8,820 nucleotides of DNA. Source: Clostridiales bacterium (lineage in GTDB: Bacteria; Bacillota; Desulfitobacteriia; Desulfitobacteriales; Desulfitobacteriaceae). Below, piece after piece: positions 1 through 6,713 of this stretch. Below the pieces are notes generated by a model, which made no database searches, was not told the DNA's origin, and worked only from the letters and a program-made list of their open reading frames with translations. A program made the position numbers and the translations under genes. The stretch's first letter is position 1. The number at the start of each line of letters is the position of its first letter. Location of the stretch: the NCBI GenBank assembly GCA_027357125.1, contig DAHVVW010000064.1, forward strand, positions 1 to 8,820, in the 5' to 3' direction.

Positions 1-1
1 G

Positions 2-397
2 CCGAGCCAAACCCCGACTGCTGTCTATAAATCGAGCGGAGTTAACATGATTGAAAACCTGTACCAGGTATTTGCCCAAGGAACAGCGCCGCAAATACCC
101 GAGATTGTTCCGTCTCAGGCAGTGGTGTATGAACACATTCGCGTAGGGGATGAAGGTATCGAGACTCTGGGGGAACACATCATGGCCAACGCAGGGTCGC
201 TCACGCATTTCCGTGATTTCTTTGGCGCAGATGAGGCTATAACTAATTTTCGGACAGACCACACTGCTTTTGTGGCGACTCTGATTATAACCGCCCCTAC
301 GCCCGGTGAAGCCTGGGCCAAGCGTTGTGATGTCATTGAAAACATCAGGAAACATTACAACCTTTCAGTTTATCTTGATTCTACTCCGGATAATTAA
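2..397 (+). CDS. pylC: PylC, 3-methylornithine--L-lysine ligase, C-terminal end (5' truncated by the window)
   Basis: PylC is an ATP-grasp ligase that joins 3-methylornithine to the side-chain amine of lysine in pyrrolysine biosynthesis. The reading frame is open from base 2 to the TAA at 395-397, giving 131 residues with no start in view. The ATG at 47 is preceded by a GGAG, but the frame upstream of it encodes PSQTPTAVY, the conserved motif near the end of the ATP-grasp core of PylC as I recall it, so 47 is an internal Met. The rest, including YEHIRV, GEHIM, FFGADEA and a final segment with AKRCDVIENIRKHY, fits the small C-terminal domain of PylC. A gene for pyrrolysine synthesis directly upstream of an amber-containing mttB supports the call. 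Another ATP-grasp ligase cannot be fully excluded because the N-terminus is missing. The gap to mttB is 79 bases. Confidence 0.82.
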   Translation, partial: PSQTPTAVYKSSGVNMIENLYQVFAQGTAPQIPEIVPSQAVVYEHIRVGDEGIETLGEHIMANAGSLTHFRDFFGADEAITNFRTDHTAFVATLIITAPTPGEAWAKRCDVIENIRKHYNLSVYLDSTPDN

Positions 398-463
398 GTC
401 ACATGTTCCACACAAAACTTGCAGTTTCAAGCTTCAGATTAGGTAATAGGATAAATAAACTTC

Positions 464-470
464 GGAGGTG
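464..470 (+). promoter_or_regulatory. Ribosome binding site that fixes the mttB start at TTG 477
   Basis: GGAGGTG at 464-470 lies 6 bases before TTG 477. The upstream in-frame GTG (468-470) is the last three bases of this site, so it cannot itself be the start. The protein from 477 begins [10 protein letters not shown], a short lead before the conserved LNLFTEDEL motif. Confidence 0.75.
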
Positions 471-476
471 ATCAGC

Positions 477-1955
477 TTGAAAAGGAATTTGTCTGCAGGG
501 AGCAGTCGGATTGAAGGCATGGGTCTCAATCTCTTCACAGAAGATGAACTCTATGCTATCCACTGCGCTACCTTGGAAGTCCTGTACAAAACAGGGGTTA
601 AAGTTGAAGATGACGAGGCTCTGGAAATCTTTTATGGTGGCGGGGCTGAGGTTGATCGCAATACTCACATTGTAAAAATCCCGTCTTATATGGTAGAAGA
701 TGCAATCCGGTCCGCACCCAGTTCTATTTTCCTGGCTGGCCGCAATCCCAAAAATGACATTGTGCTCGACGGCAGCAGGGTCGGCTTTACCAACTTTGGG
801 GAGGGCATCAGGGTTATTGACCCGTATACCCGGGAATACCGTAAATCCACCAAGCAGGATGTGGCTAACACAGCCCTGGTCTGTGACTACCTAAGCGAAG
901 TTGATGTTTATGAAAGAGCAGTCGCGGCCCAGGATGAACATGCCTTAGCCGGATCATTGCATGAAGCAGAGGCATTTTTCAATAATACCTCTAAACACTG
1001 CTTCAGCGGAGCCAACAGCGGCAAGAACTTCCGTAAGATTGTGGACATGGCTGCGGCGGCGGCCGGCGGCAAGGATAAGCTGAAAGAACGCCCGATTTAC
1101 AGCACCATTGTCTGCCCCACCAGTCCTTTGCAGTTAGTCAGGGATTGTACGGAGGTGCTTATTGAAGCCGCCAGAGCCGGAATCGCTGTAAATGTCCTCT
1201 CGATGGCAATGGCCGGTGGTTCAGCTCCGGTAACCCTTGCAGGCACACTGGTTACGCATAATGCTGAAGTATTAAGTGGCATTGTCCTAAACCAGTTGAC
1301 CAAGAAAGGTGCCCCGGTTATTTACGGCAGTTCGACCACAATCATGGATTTAAAGTACACTACTGCTCCAGTCGGTTCTCCGGAACTCGGGATGATCAAC
1401 GCCGGTGTGGCCAAACTTGCCCAGTATTATCTACTACCGAGCTGGGTTGCCGGTGGATAGGCAGACAGCAAAGTGCCCGATGCGCAGGCAGCCCACGAAA
1501 AAACCATAACCGGATTATTAGCAGCCCTAGGCGGGGCCAATTTAATCTATGGTTTAGGGATGCTGGAGCTAGGGATTACCTTTGACTTCGCTCAACTCGT
1601 GATGGATAACGAAACGGCGAAGATGATCAAGAAGGCTGTCTCCGGAATCGCGGTCAACGAGGAGACATTGGCTGTGGATGTCATCAAAGAGGTAGGGGCC
1701 GGTGGTGAATTCATAACCCATAATCATACGTACCGCAACTTTAAGAAGGAGCAGTCCCAATCCAAGCTAATTGACCGCAGAATGCGCGAGGCCTGGCTGG
1801 GTCTTGGCGGCAAGGATTATACAGAAAGAGCCTATGAAGAGGCAATTTCCATTCTGGAAAACCACAAGCCTGATCCACTTTCAGATGATGCCAAAACCAA
1901 GATTCGGGCGATTGTAGAAGAAGCTGAAGCAGAATACGGCGTCAAGAAAAAATAG
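477..1955 (+). CDS. mttB: Trimethylamine:corrinoid methyltransferase MttB with in-frame amber (pyrrolysine) codon
   Basis: MttB transfers a methyl group from trimethylamine to the Co(I) corrinoid of MttC, releasing dimethylamine. The gene reads as 327 codons, a TAG at 1458-1460, then 164 more codons in the same frame to a second TAG at 1953-1955. The 492-residue product is near the usual MttB length of about 495. Both halves match Mtt[10 protein letters not shown] near the N-terminus, CPTSPL at about 213, AGGSAP at about 246, THNAEVLSG at about 260, GSPELGM, then [17 protein letters not shown], the known Pyl site. Pyl is residue 328. The start is TTG at 477, because the in-frame GTG at 468 lies inside the ribosome binding site. 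Without Pyl insertion the product would be a truncated protein lacking about a third of the barrel. pylC lies upstream and pylSn downstream. Confidence 0.95.
1458..1460 (+). other. Amber codon predicted to be read as pyrrolysine (residue 328 of MttB)
   Basis: TAG interrupts mttB between WVAGG and ADSKVPDAQ, the position where archaeal and bacterial MttB carry pyrrolysine, whose imine ring takes part in methylamine chemistry. The frame continues for 164 codons with full MttB homology. The presence of pylC and pylSn in the same cluster makes Pyl insertion far more likely than a nonsense mutation. Aligned residues in the two non-Pyl paralogues of this window are Cys311 and Ser311. Confidence 0.95.
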
Positions 1956-1962
1956 TTTTGTG

Positions 1963-1988
1963 CAGGAGCCGGTTGCGGCCGACTCCTG
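1963..1988 (+). promoter_or_regulatory. RNA hairpin between mttB and pylSn
   Basis: Bases 1963-1972 pair with 1979-1988: nine Watson-Crick pairs, one C-A mismatch (1969/1982) and a six-base loop. It begins 7 bases after the terminal TAG of mttB. No T-rich run follows, so it is not a typical intrinsic terminator. It could limit transcription into pylSn, protect the mttB message end or influence decoding of the TAG. CTCCT in the 3' arm (1983-1987) could alternatively pair with AGGAG of the pylSn ribosome binding site (2004-2008). The hairpin is seen in the sequence; its role is inferred. Confidence 0.5.
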
Positions 1989-2016
1989 GCTCAAGCAAGT
2001 TCAAGGAGGCTGAAGT

Positions 2017-2355
2017 ATGAGTAAGAGTGACAGCGCCAGAAGGTTTTACCGCAAACGAGTGGATTTTTTCCTCCTCTTACAGAAGATTAAGCTTTGGCCG
2101 TCCCGTACCGGCGTCCTGCACGGGATTAAGTCGATTACAGAGAAGGGCGGTTATGCAGAGCTTACAACCCATTGCAACAAGGTAATCTTGACCCGCAACT
2201 CTAAGAACAGCCGCGCCGCCCGTTGGATACGCAACAAATGGATAGCCGGAAGTTGTCCGGCATGTAAGATACCGGAGTGGAAACTGTCAAAATTCAATTC
2301 TACTTTTTTTGCGCAGCATTATGGGTCAGCGCTTACCAACAACGGCAGCAAATGA
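2017..2355 (+). CDS. pylSn: PylSn, tRNA-Pyl-binding N-terminal component of pyrrolysyl-tRNA synthetase
   Basis: In bacteria with pyrrolysine the synthetase is split: PylSc catalyses aminoacylation and PylSn binds tRNA-Pyl tightly to improve charging. This 112-residue protein has the PylSn signature: KVDFF-like RVDFFLLLQKIKLWPSR (about 14-30), LHGIKSI, NSKNSRAARW (61-70), and a C-terminal CPACKIPEWKL (80-90). His35, Cys53, Cys80 and Cys83 have the same spacing (18, 27 and 3 residues) as the zinc ligands of the N-terminal domain of Methanosarcina PylRS, so the zinc site looks intact. The protein is basic, as expected for RNA binding. The start is ATG 2017, 7 bases after AAGGAGG (2003-2009). It sits between mttB and mttC, 61 bases after one and 21 before the other, which couples its expression to its main client gene. 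The catalytic partner pylSc is not in the window. Confidence 0.92.
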   Translation: MSKSDSARRFYRKRVDFFLLLQKIKLWPSRTGVLHGIKSITEKGGYAELTTHCNKVILTRNSKNSRAARWIRNKWIAGSCPACKIPEWKLSKFNSTFFAQHYGSALTNNGSK

Positions 2356-2376
2356 TAAATTCTTGGGGGTGTATTT

Positions 2377-3024
2377 ATGAGTCGGGAAGAAATTCTAACC
2401 GGTTTAACAGAAGCAGTAATTGAAGGTGACGACGGCCTAGTGGTGGAATTGACCCAGAAAGCGGCTGATGCTGGAATTGAGCCGCTCGTAATTATTAATG
2501 AAGCCTTGACCAAAGGCATCAGAATTGTGGGGCAATACTTTGGTTCAGGCCAGTATTTTCTGCCAGATCTGCTCTTGGGTGCGAAGGCGATGGATGCAGG
2601 TGTCAAGCTCTTGGAGCCGCTTTTGCTTGGAACGAGCAGGGAATTTTACGGGAAAGTTCTCATGGGTACTGTTCAAGGCGACCTGCATGAAATTGGAAAA
2701 AACATCGTTGGCATGATGCTAAAAACCTCCGGCTTTGAGGTAATTGATCTTGGAGTTGACGTTCCCGCAAGTAAGTTTATCGACAAGATTAAGGAACTGA
2801 AGCCTAATGTTATCGGGATTTCTGCCCTTTTGACCACAACGATCGGTCGTCAAAAAGAAATCATTGAGGTCTTGACCGAAGAGGGCTTGCGCGATCAAGT
2901 CAAGATTATGATCGGCGGAGCTCCTATTAATCAAGCTTGGGCGGAAAAAATCGGAGCTGATGGCTATGCCGAAGACGCAATTACCGCAGTTGAGGTGTGT
3001 AAGAAGCTGGTAGCCAGCGCCTGA
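2377..3024 (+). CDS. mttC: Corrinoid protein MttC (methylamine methyltransferase corrinoid protein)
   Basis: This 215-residue protein carries the cobalamin cofactor that accepts the methyl group from the methyltransferase and presents it to the next enzyme. Residues 1 to about 90 form the helical cap domain typical of MtxC/MetH-like corrinoid proteins (EPLVIINEALTKGI; LPDLLLGAKAM). The rest is the B12-binding Rossmann domain: D102-L-H104-E-I-G107, in which His104 is the lower axial cobalt ligand, SALLTTT at 149-155, and GGAPI at 180-184. It is full length. The start is ATG 2377, with a G-rich but non-ideal ribosome binding site GGGGGTG at 2365-2371. Its position 21 bases after pylSn and one gene after mttB suggests it is the MttB partner, hence the symbol. 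Family membership is certain; assignment to trimethylamine rather than to the downstream methyltransferases rests on order alone. Confidence 0.9.
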   Translation: MSREEILTGLTEAVIEGDDGLVVELTQKAADAGIEPLVIINEALTKGIRIVGQYFGSGQYFLPDLLLGAKAMDAGVKLLEPLLLGTSREFYGKVLMGTVQGDLHEIGKNIVGMMLKTSGFEVIDLGVDVPASKFIDKIKELKPNVIGISALLTTTIGRQKEIIEVLTEEGLRDQVKIMIGGAPINQAWAEKIGADGYAEDAITAVEVCKKLVASA

Positions 3025-3036
3025 CATAGACAGGAT

Positions 3037-3043
3037 GGAGGAG
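3037..3043 (+). promoter_or_regulatory. Ribosome binding site that fixes the start at ATG 3050
   Basis: GGAGGAG at 3037-3043 is 6 bases before ATG 3050. The in-frame ATG at 3035 overlaps this site and is therefore rejected. The product from 3050 begins MKFELFS, matching the N-terminus of the next paralogue, MRFDFLS. Confidence 0.75.
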
Positions 3044-3049
3044 ACTGCA

Positions 3050-4474
3050 ATGAAATTTGAATTGTTTTCTCAAGCAGAATTGCTTCAGATTCATGAAGCC
3101 ACTGTTGAAATATTAAAAAGAGTGGGTATTCACACTACTTCTCCACGGTTTAAGGTTTTGCTGATGGATCATGGCTGCCAAGAGCAAGGAGACAGGATTG
3201 TTTTTACCGAAGATGTGATCGCGAAGGCTCTGAAAACTGTGCCGGCCAGCTTTAAGCTCTATGGCCGGAAAGATTCCCATGTCTTGGAGATCGGTCAGAA
3301 AAGAGCGTACTGTCAAACCTGTGTCGGCACACCTTCCATGATGGATCTGGAAACAGGAGAGAAGCGGGATGCAACTGTCGAAGACCTTGAGGAATATACC
3401 CGCCTGGCTGATGCGCTTGATTATGTCAACATCATTTCTCCGATCTTTCCCCGGGATGTGCCGCAGGAAATTATCTTAACGATCGAGACTGCCACACTCC
3501 TGCGCAACACTTCAAAGCCTTTGAGCATTTGTGTGGAGTCTGCCCGGGAACTTCCTTATATCTTGGAACTCCTGCATCTGGCAGCTGGTGGGGAGGAGGC
3601 TTTACACGCGAAGCCGATAGCTACGATTCCTGTGTCTCCGTTGAGCCCGCTTGAGTATGGTTTTGATCCGGCTGAGGCTTTGCTTGACGTGGTGGAAGCC
3701 GGTCTGCCTCTGGGAGTTGAGCCTTGCCCGATGATGGGATCGACCGGACCGATGACTCTAATTGGCACGGTTGCCCAGCATAACGCCGAGATCCTAGCGG
3801 GGGTAATCGCCGCCCAGCTCCTAAAGCCCGGCGCTCCGCTGACTATGTCATCAAGGGCCACATTCATGGATATGAGATCAGGTGTGGGCCTGTGGGCCAT
3901 GCCGGAAATGGGCTTGGCCGGTGCTGCCATGAATCAACTGGGTAGCTATTACAATATTCCGGTGGCACCGGGCGGATATTGTGGAGCGTCTAAAGTAGCA
4001 GATGCTCAGAGCGGGTATGAGCATCTCTATAATGCTATGATGGAAGCCCTGGTCGGCAGCGATATTATCGGTTCGGCTGGTTCGTTGGATAATGCTTTGA
4101 CCTCCTGTTATGCTATGTTGGTGATGGACAACGAAATTTCCTCAGTTGTTCAGAGAACGATTAAAGGGGTCGAAGTCGATGAGGACAAACTGGCTGTTGA
4201 CGTGGTTGCTGAAGTTATCGCAAGCCACGGAAATTTCCTGGCGCATAAACACACGCGCAAATATCTGCGTGCCGGCGAATTGTGGGTTCCCCCGCTTGGG
4301 GATCGCCAAACCTTTGAAAAATGGGCTATTAACAGCGAAAAGGTGGAGGACAAAGCCAGACGAATTGCCAAAGAACTTATTGCTACGCATCAGGTCTTGC
4401 CCTTAAGTCCAGAAGTAGAGGCCGAATTTGACAAGGTTATTGCCCGTGCCCGCCACATCGAAATGGGAGAGTGA
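3050..4474 (+). CDS. Non-pyrrolysine MttB-superfamily methyltransferase, first of a tandem pair (MtgB-like)
   Basis: A 474-residue member of the MttB superfamily (COG5598), full length without an amber codon. Non-Pyl members that have been characterised, such as glycine betaine methyltransferase MtgB of Desulfitobacterium and carnitine or proline-betaine enzymes of Eubacterium, demethylate quaternary amines onto a corrinoid protein. Visible motifs are TCVGTPS near 91, PIFPRDVPQE, PLSPLEYGFDP, MMGSTGP at 228-234 and QHNAEILAG at 243-251, the counterpart of THNAEVLSG in MttB. The Pyl position aligns with Cys311 in GYCGASK. The C-terminal HKHTRKYLRAGELW and DRQTFEKWA segments are shared with the next gene. 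The stop TGA at 4472-4474 is 14 bases before the next start, so translational coupling is likely. Substrate is unknown; a quaternary amine is a family-based inference. By eye about two thirds of residues match the downstream paralogue. Confidence 0.9.
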   Translation: MKFELFSQAELLQIHEATVEILKRVGIHTTSPRFKVLLMDHGCQEQGDRIVFTEDVIAKALKTVPASFKLYGRKDSHVLEIGQKRAYCQTCVGTPSMMDLETGEKRDATVEDLEEYTRLADALDYVNIISPIFPRDVPQEIILTIETATLLRNTSKPLSICVESARELPYILELLHLAAGGEEALHAKPIATIPVSPLSPLEYGFDPAEALLDVVEAGLPLGVEPCPMMGSTGPMTLIGTVAQHNAEILAGVIAAQLLKPGAPLTMSSRATFMDMRSGVGLWAMPEMGLAGAAMNQLGSYYNIPVAPGGYCGASKVADAQSGYEHLYNAMMEALVGSDIIGSAGSLDNALTSCYAMLVMDNEISSVVQRTIKGVEVDEDKLAVDVVAEVIASHGNFLAHKHTRKYLRAGELWVPPLGDRQTFEKWAINSEKVEDKARRIAKELIATHQVLPLSPEVEAEFDKVIARARHIEMGE

Positions 4475-4476
4475 AA

Positions 4477-4483
4477 GGGGGGG
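4477..4483 (+). promoter_or_regulatory. G7 tract serving as ribosome binding site for the second paralogue
   Basis: Seven consecutive G bases end 5 bases before TTG 4489. The alternative GTG at 4471 overlaps the preceding stop and has no clear site of its own at proper spacing, since the bases before it are coding AAATGGGAGA. TTG 4489 gives an N-terminus (MRFDFLS) collinear with the upstream paralogue (MKFELFS). A GGGAGA at 4465-4470 is too close to serve GTG 4471. Confidence 0.55.
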
Positions 4484-4488
4484 ACAAA

Positions 4489-5934
4489 TTGAGATTTGAT
4501 TTCCTATCTGAGCAAGAAGTTGAGCAGGTACACCAGGCAACTTTGGCAATTCTTAAACAAATCGGAATCCACACAACTTCCCCAAGGTTCAAAAGTCTTC
4601 TCTTGAACAGCGGCTGTTTGGAGCAGGGGGACCGCATTGTCTTTCCGGCCGAGGTAGTAGAGAAGGCCTTAAGTACTGCCCCTAAAGAATTCAAAGTTTA
4701 TGGCCGTGATGACTCTCGTGTGTTGGAGTTTGGTAAAAGCAAGGCTTATACGCAAACATGTGTAGGGACCCCGTCCGTAATGGACCTAGACTCCGGAGAG
4801 AAGCGGGACGTCCAGTTAAAAGATCTCGAAGATTATGTCAGGCTGGCTGACGCCCTGGAATTCATTGATGTGGTCTCTCCGATTTTTCCGCGCGATGTCC
4901 CACAGGAAGTTATTGTTTCAGCCGAGACCGTTGCTATGCTGCGCAATACCACTAAACCTTTGCGTATCTGTGCTGAATCATCCCACGAGATGAAATATAT
5001 TGTGGAGATTCTAGCGGCCGTAGTCGGCGGCAAAGAAGTCCTTATGGATAGACCGTTGGCCTATATCGAAGTTTCCCCCCTTAGTCCCTTAGAATACGGC
5101 TTTGACCCAGCGGAAGCTTTGATGGACATTGTAGAGGCAGGATTGCCGCTTGGAGTTATCCCCTGTCCGATGATGGGTTCAACCGGACCCATGACCCTAA
5201 TCGGGTGTGTGGCACAGCATAATGCTGAGATCCTGGCAGGAGTGGTGGCAAGCCAGCTCCTTAAACCAGGCAGCCCGGTGATTATGTCCCCACGGGTAAC
5301 GTTTATGGATATGCGTTCCGGAGTAGGCTTGTGGGCAATGCCGGAGATGGGGATGGCGGCTGCAGCTTCGATTCAGCTTGCCCGCTATTACGGGATTCCT
5401 TCCACTGCCACCGGATATTCCGGAACCTCCAAACTAGCCGACGCTCAGAGCGGGTACGAGCATCTTTATAACGCCCTGATGCCCGCCTTAATTGGAACAG
5501 ACGTCTTAGCGGCGGCAGGGTCTCTCGATAATGTGTTAACTTCGTGTTTTGCCATGCTGGTTATGGATAACGAATTATCCTCGGTAGTGCAACGGACAAT
5601 TAAGGGTACAGAAGTATCTGAAGAGAAACTGGCAGTGGACGTGATTGCGGAAGTAATTGAAACCCATGAGAATTTCCTGGCCCACAAGCACACTAGGAAA
5701 TACCTAAGGGCCGGGGAACTCTGGAATCCGCCACTCAGTGACAGGCAAACCTTCGAAAAGTGGGCGGTTAAGGGTGAAAAGATCGAAGAGAAGGCCAGGC
5801 TAAAGGCCAAGGAGTTGCTGGCAAGCCATCAGGTTGAACCGCTGAGTGCTGAGGTAGACGCGGAACTCAAACAGATACTTCAGAGAGCCCAAGAGCATGC
5901 CCAACACGGGGGCGGAGTTATACAAAAGACCTGA
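4489..5934 (+). CDS. Non-pyrrolysine MttB-superfamily methyltransferase, second of a tandem pair (MtgB-like)
   Basis: A 481-residue paralogue of the preceding gene, nearly collinear with it: TCVGTPS, PIFPRDVPQE, PLSPLEYGFDP, MMGSTGP at 228-234, AQHNAEILAG and HKHTRKYLRAGELW are identical in both. It is predicted to demethylate a quaternary or tertiary amine onto a corrinoid protein. The residue at the Pyl position is Ser311 (GYSGTSK), against Cys311 in the neighbour and Pyl in MttB. Differences cluster just before that position (PSTATGYSG against PVAPGGYCG), in a region expected to face the substrate, so the two copies may prefer different methyl donors. The C-terminal tail is seven residues longer and glycine-rich. 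TTG 4489 is chosen as start; GTG 4471 would add six residues. A tandem duplication followed by divergence is the simplest origin. Confidence 0.88.
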   Translation: MRFDFLSEQEVEQVHQATLAILKQIGIHTTSPRFKSLLLNSGCLEQGDRIVFPAEVVEKALSTAPKEFKVYGRDDSRVLEFGKSKAYTQTCVGTPSVMDLDSGEKRDVQLKDLEDYVRLADALEFIDVVSPIFPRDVPQEVIVSAETVAMLRNTTKPLRICAESSHEMKYIVEILAAVVGGKEVLMDRPLAYIEVSPLSPLEYGFDPAEALMDIVEAGLPLGVIPCPMMGSTGPMTLIGCVAQHNAEILAGVVASQLLKPGSPVIMSPRVTFMDMRSGVGLWAMPEMGMAAAASIQLARYYGIPSTATGYSGTSKLADAQSGYEHLYNALMPALIGTDVLAAAGSLDNVLTSCFAMLVMDNELSSVVQRTIKGTEVSEEKLAVDVIAEVIETHENFLAHKHTRKYLRAGELWNPPLSDRQTFEKWAVKGEKIEEKARLKAKELLASHQVEPLSAEVDAELKQILQRAQEHAQHGGGVIQKT

Positions 5935-5986
5935 TTTGCCAAGGATTTTCCATAACCGGCATGTTGAGCGGTTGTATTAGCATAAT

Positions 5987-5993
5987 GGGAGGG
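5987..5993 (+). promoter_or_regulatory. Ribosome binding site that fixes the start at ATG 6000
   Basis: GGGAGGG lies 6 bases before ATG 6000. The upstream in-frame ATG at 5961 would place this site inside the gene and add a 13-residue non-conserved lead, so it is rejected. Confidence 0.75.
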
Positions 5994-5999
5994 TGTGTA

Positions 6000-6641
6000 A
6001 TGAGTAACTTTAATGAGTTAGCCGAATCAGTAATCTCCGGAAATTTTGGTAGAGTTAAAGAAATAACTCAGGAGATGATTAACAAAGGTGTAGAGCCGTT
6101 GCAAATCATCAATGACGGGCTTATTGCAGGCATGAATGTAGTCGGTGTGAGGTTTAAAGCTGAGGACATGTTTGTGCCGGAAGTCATGATGTCAGCCAAG
6201 GCAATGGCTGGAGGCATGGAATTAGTCAAACCTTTGATAGCGGAAACTGAGATGCCATCTGTTGGTACAGTAGTTTTAGGGACGGTGAAGGGTGACCTTC
6301 ATGACATCGGCAAAAGCCTCGTAGCTATGATCTTAGAGAGCGGCGGTTTCAAAGTAATCAATCTCGGCACGGATATTGCGCCTGAAGGTTTTATCAAAGC
6401 CATACGTGAGCATAAGCCACAGATTGTTGGAATGTCTGCGCTCTTAACTACCACCATGCTTAATATGAAAGCCACAATTGAGTTGTTGAAAGAGGAAGGG
6501 TTAAGAGATCAAGTGAAGGTAATTATCGGTGGAGCTCCTGTGTCCCAGAGTTTTGCTGAGGAAATCGGCGCTGACGGCTACGGCTCAGATGCCATGGTAG
6601 CGAAAGATCTGTGCATTAAGCTTGTAGGGAAAGCCAGTTAA
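6000..6641 (+). CDS. Second corrinoid protein (MtgC/MttC family), likely partner of the tandem methyltransferases
   Basis: A 213-residue cobalamin-binding methyl carrier of the same family as the protein at 2377. An N-terminal helical cap (EPLQIINDGLIAGM; FVPEVMMSAKAM) is followed by the B12-binding domain with D99-L-H101-D-I-G104, where His101 is the axial ligand, SALLTTT at 146-152 and GGAP at 177-180. All expected cofactor contacts are present. It follows the two MtgB-like genes by 65 bases and precedes the MtgA-like gene by 72, the order methyltransferase, carrier, acceptor methyltransferase expected of a complete demethylation module. It therefore probably serves both paralogues. A weak hairpin (5952-5958 with 5969-5975, 10-base loop) lies in the spacer before it. 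Exchange of partners with the upstream MttC is possible. Confidence 0.9.
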   Translation: MSNFNELAESVISGNFGRVKEITQEMINKGVEPLQIINDGLIAGMNVVGVRFKAEDMFVPEVMMSAKAMAGGMELVKPLIAETEMPSVGTVVLGTVKGDLHDIGKSLVAMILESGGFKVINLGTDIAPEGFIKAIREHKPQIVGMSALLTTTMLNMKATIELLKEEGLRDQVKVIIGGAPVSQSFAEEIGADGYGSDAMVAKDLCIKLVGKAS

Positions 6642-6700
6642 GTCTAATCCAATTTATATAGGAACTGGTTGCAACTGAAATATCAATCTAAGAAAGGTCA

Positions 6701-6706
6701 AGGAGG
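6701..6706 (+). promoter_or_regulatory. Ribosome binding site that fixes the start at ATG 6714
   Basis: AGGAGG is 7 bases before ATG 6714. The frame is open upstream to a TTG at 6669, but a start there would put this site inside the coding region and precede the conserved N-terminal GELIN motif with unconserved residues. Confidence 0.75.
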
Positions 6707-6713
6707 AGTAGGA

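Noticed and set aside
47..397. A separate small 116-residue gene starting at ATG 47.
   Set aside because: The frame is open to the window edge and the residues before Met47 (PSQTPTAVY) belong to the PylC family motif.
398..476. Promoter for mttB in the gap after pylC (TTGCAG at 419-424 with weak -10 candidates at 442-455).
   Set aside because: No -10 hexamer with good match and 16-18 base spacing; mttB may simply be co-transcribed with pylC.
1447..1490. Possible PYLIS-like RNA structure around the internal TAG, from TGCC/GGCA repeats (1448-1451 with 1460-1463; 1474-1477 with 1487-1490).
   Set aside because: Each stem has only 4-5 pairs with 8-9 base loops, and the first overlaps the TAG itself. 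Such motifs are expected in GC-rich coding sequence, and Pyl insertion does not generally require a downstream element.
1473..1955. An independent 160-residue protein after the mttB TAG.
   Set aside because: It is in frame with the upstream part, has no ribosome binding site and is the C-terminal third of MttB.
3556..3930. Open frames on the minus strand within the methyltransferase genes (also around 2319-2606 and 5466-5810).
   Set aside because: They lie antisense to well-supported genes, resemble no known family and reflect codon bias of the coding strand.
4471..4488. Phase-variable G7 tract controlling the second paralogue.
   Set aside because: If translation starts at TTG 4489 the tract is non-coding and acts as the ribosome binding site; seven G alone is weak evidence for slippage.
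5952..5975. Hairpin before the second corrinoid gene as a terminator.
   Set aside because: Seven pairs including a wobble, a ten-base loop and no T-run; too weak to call.
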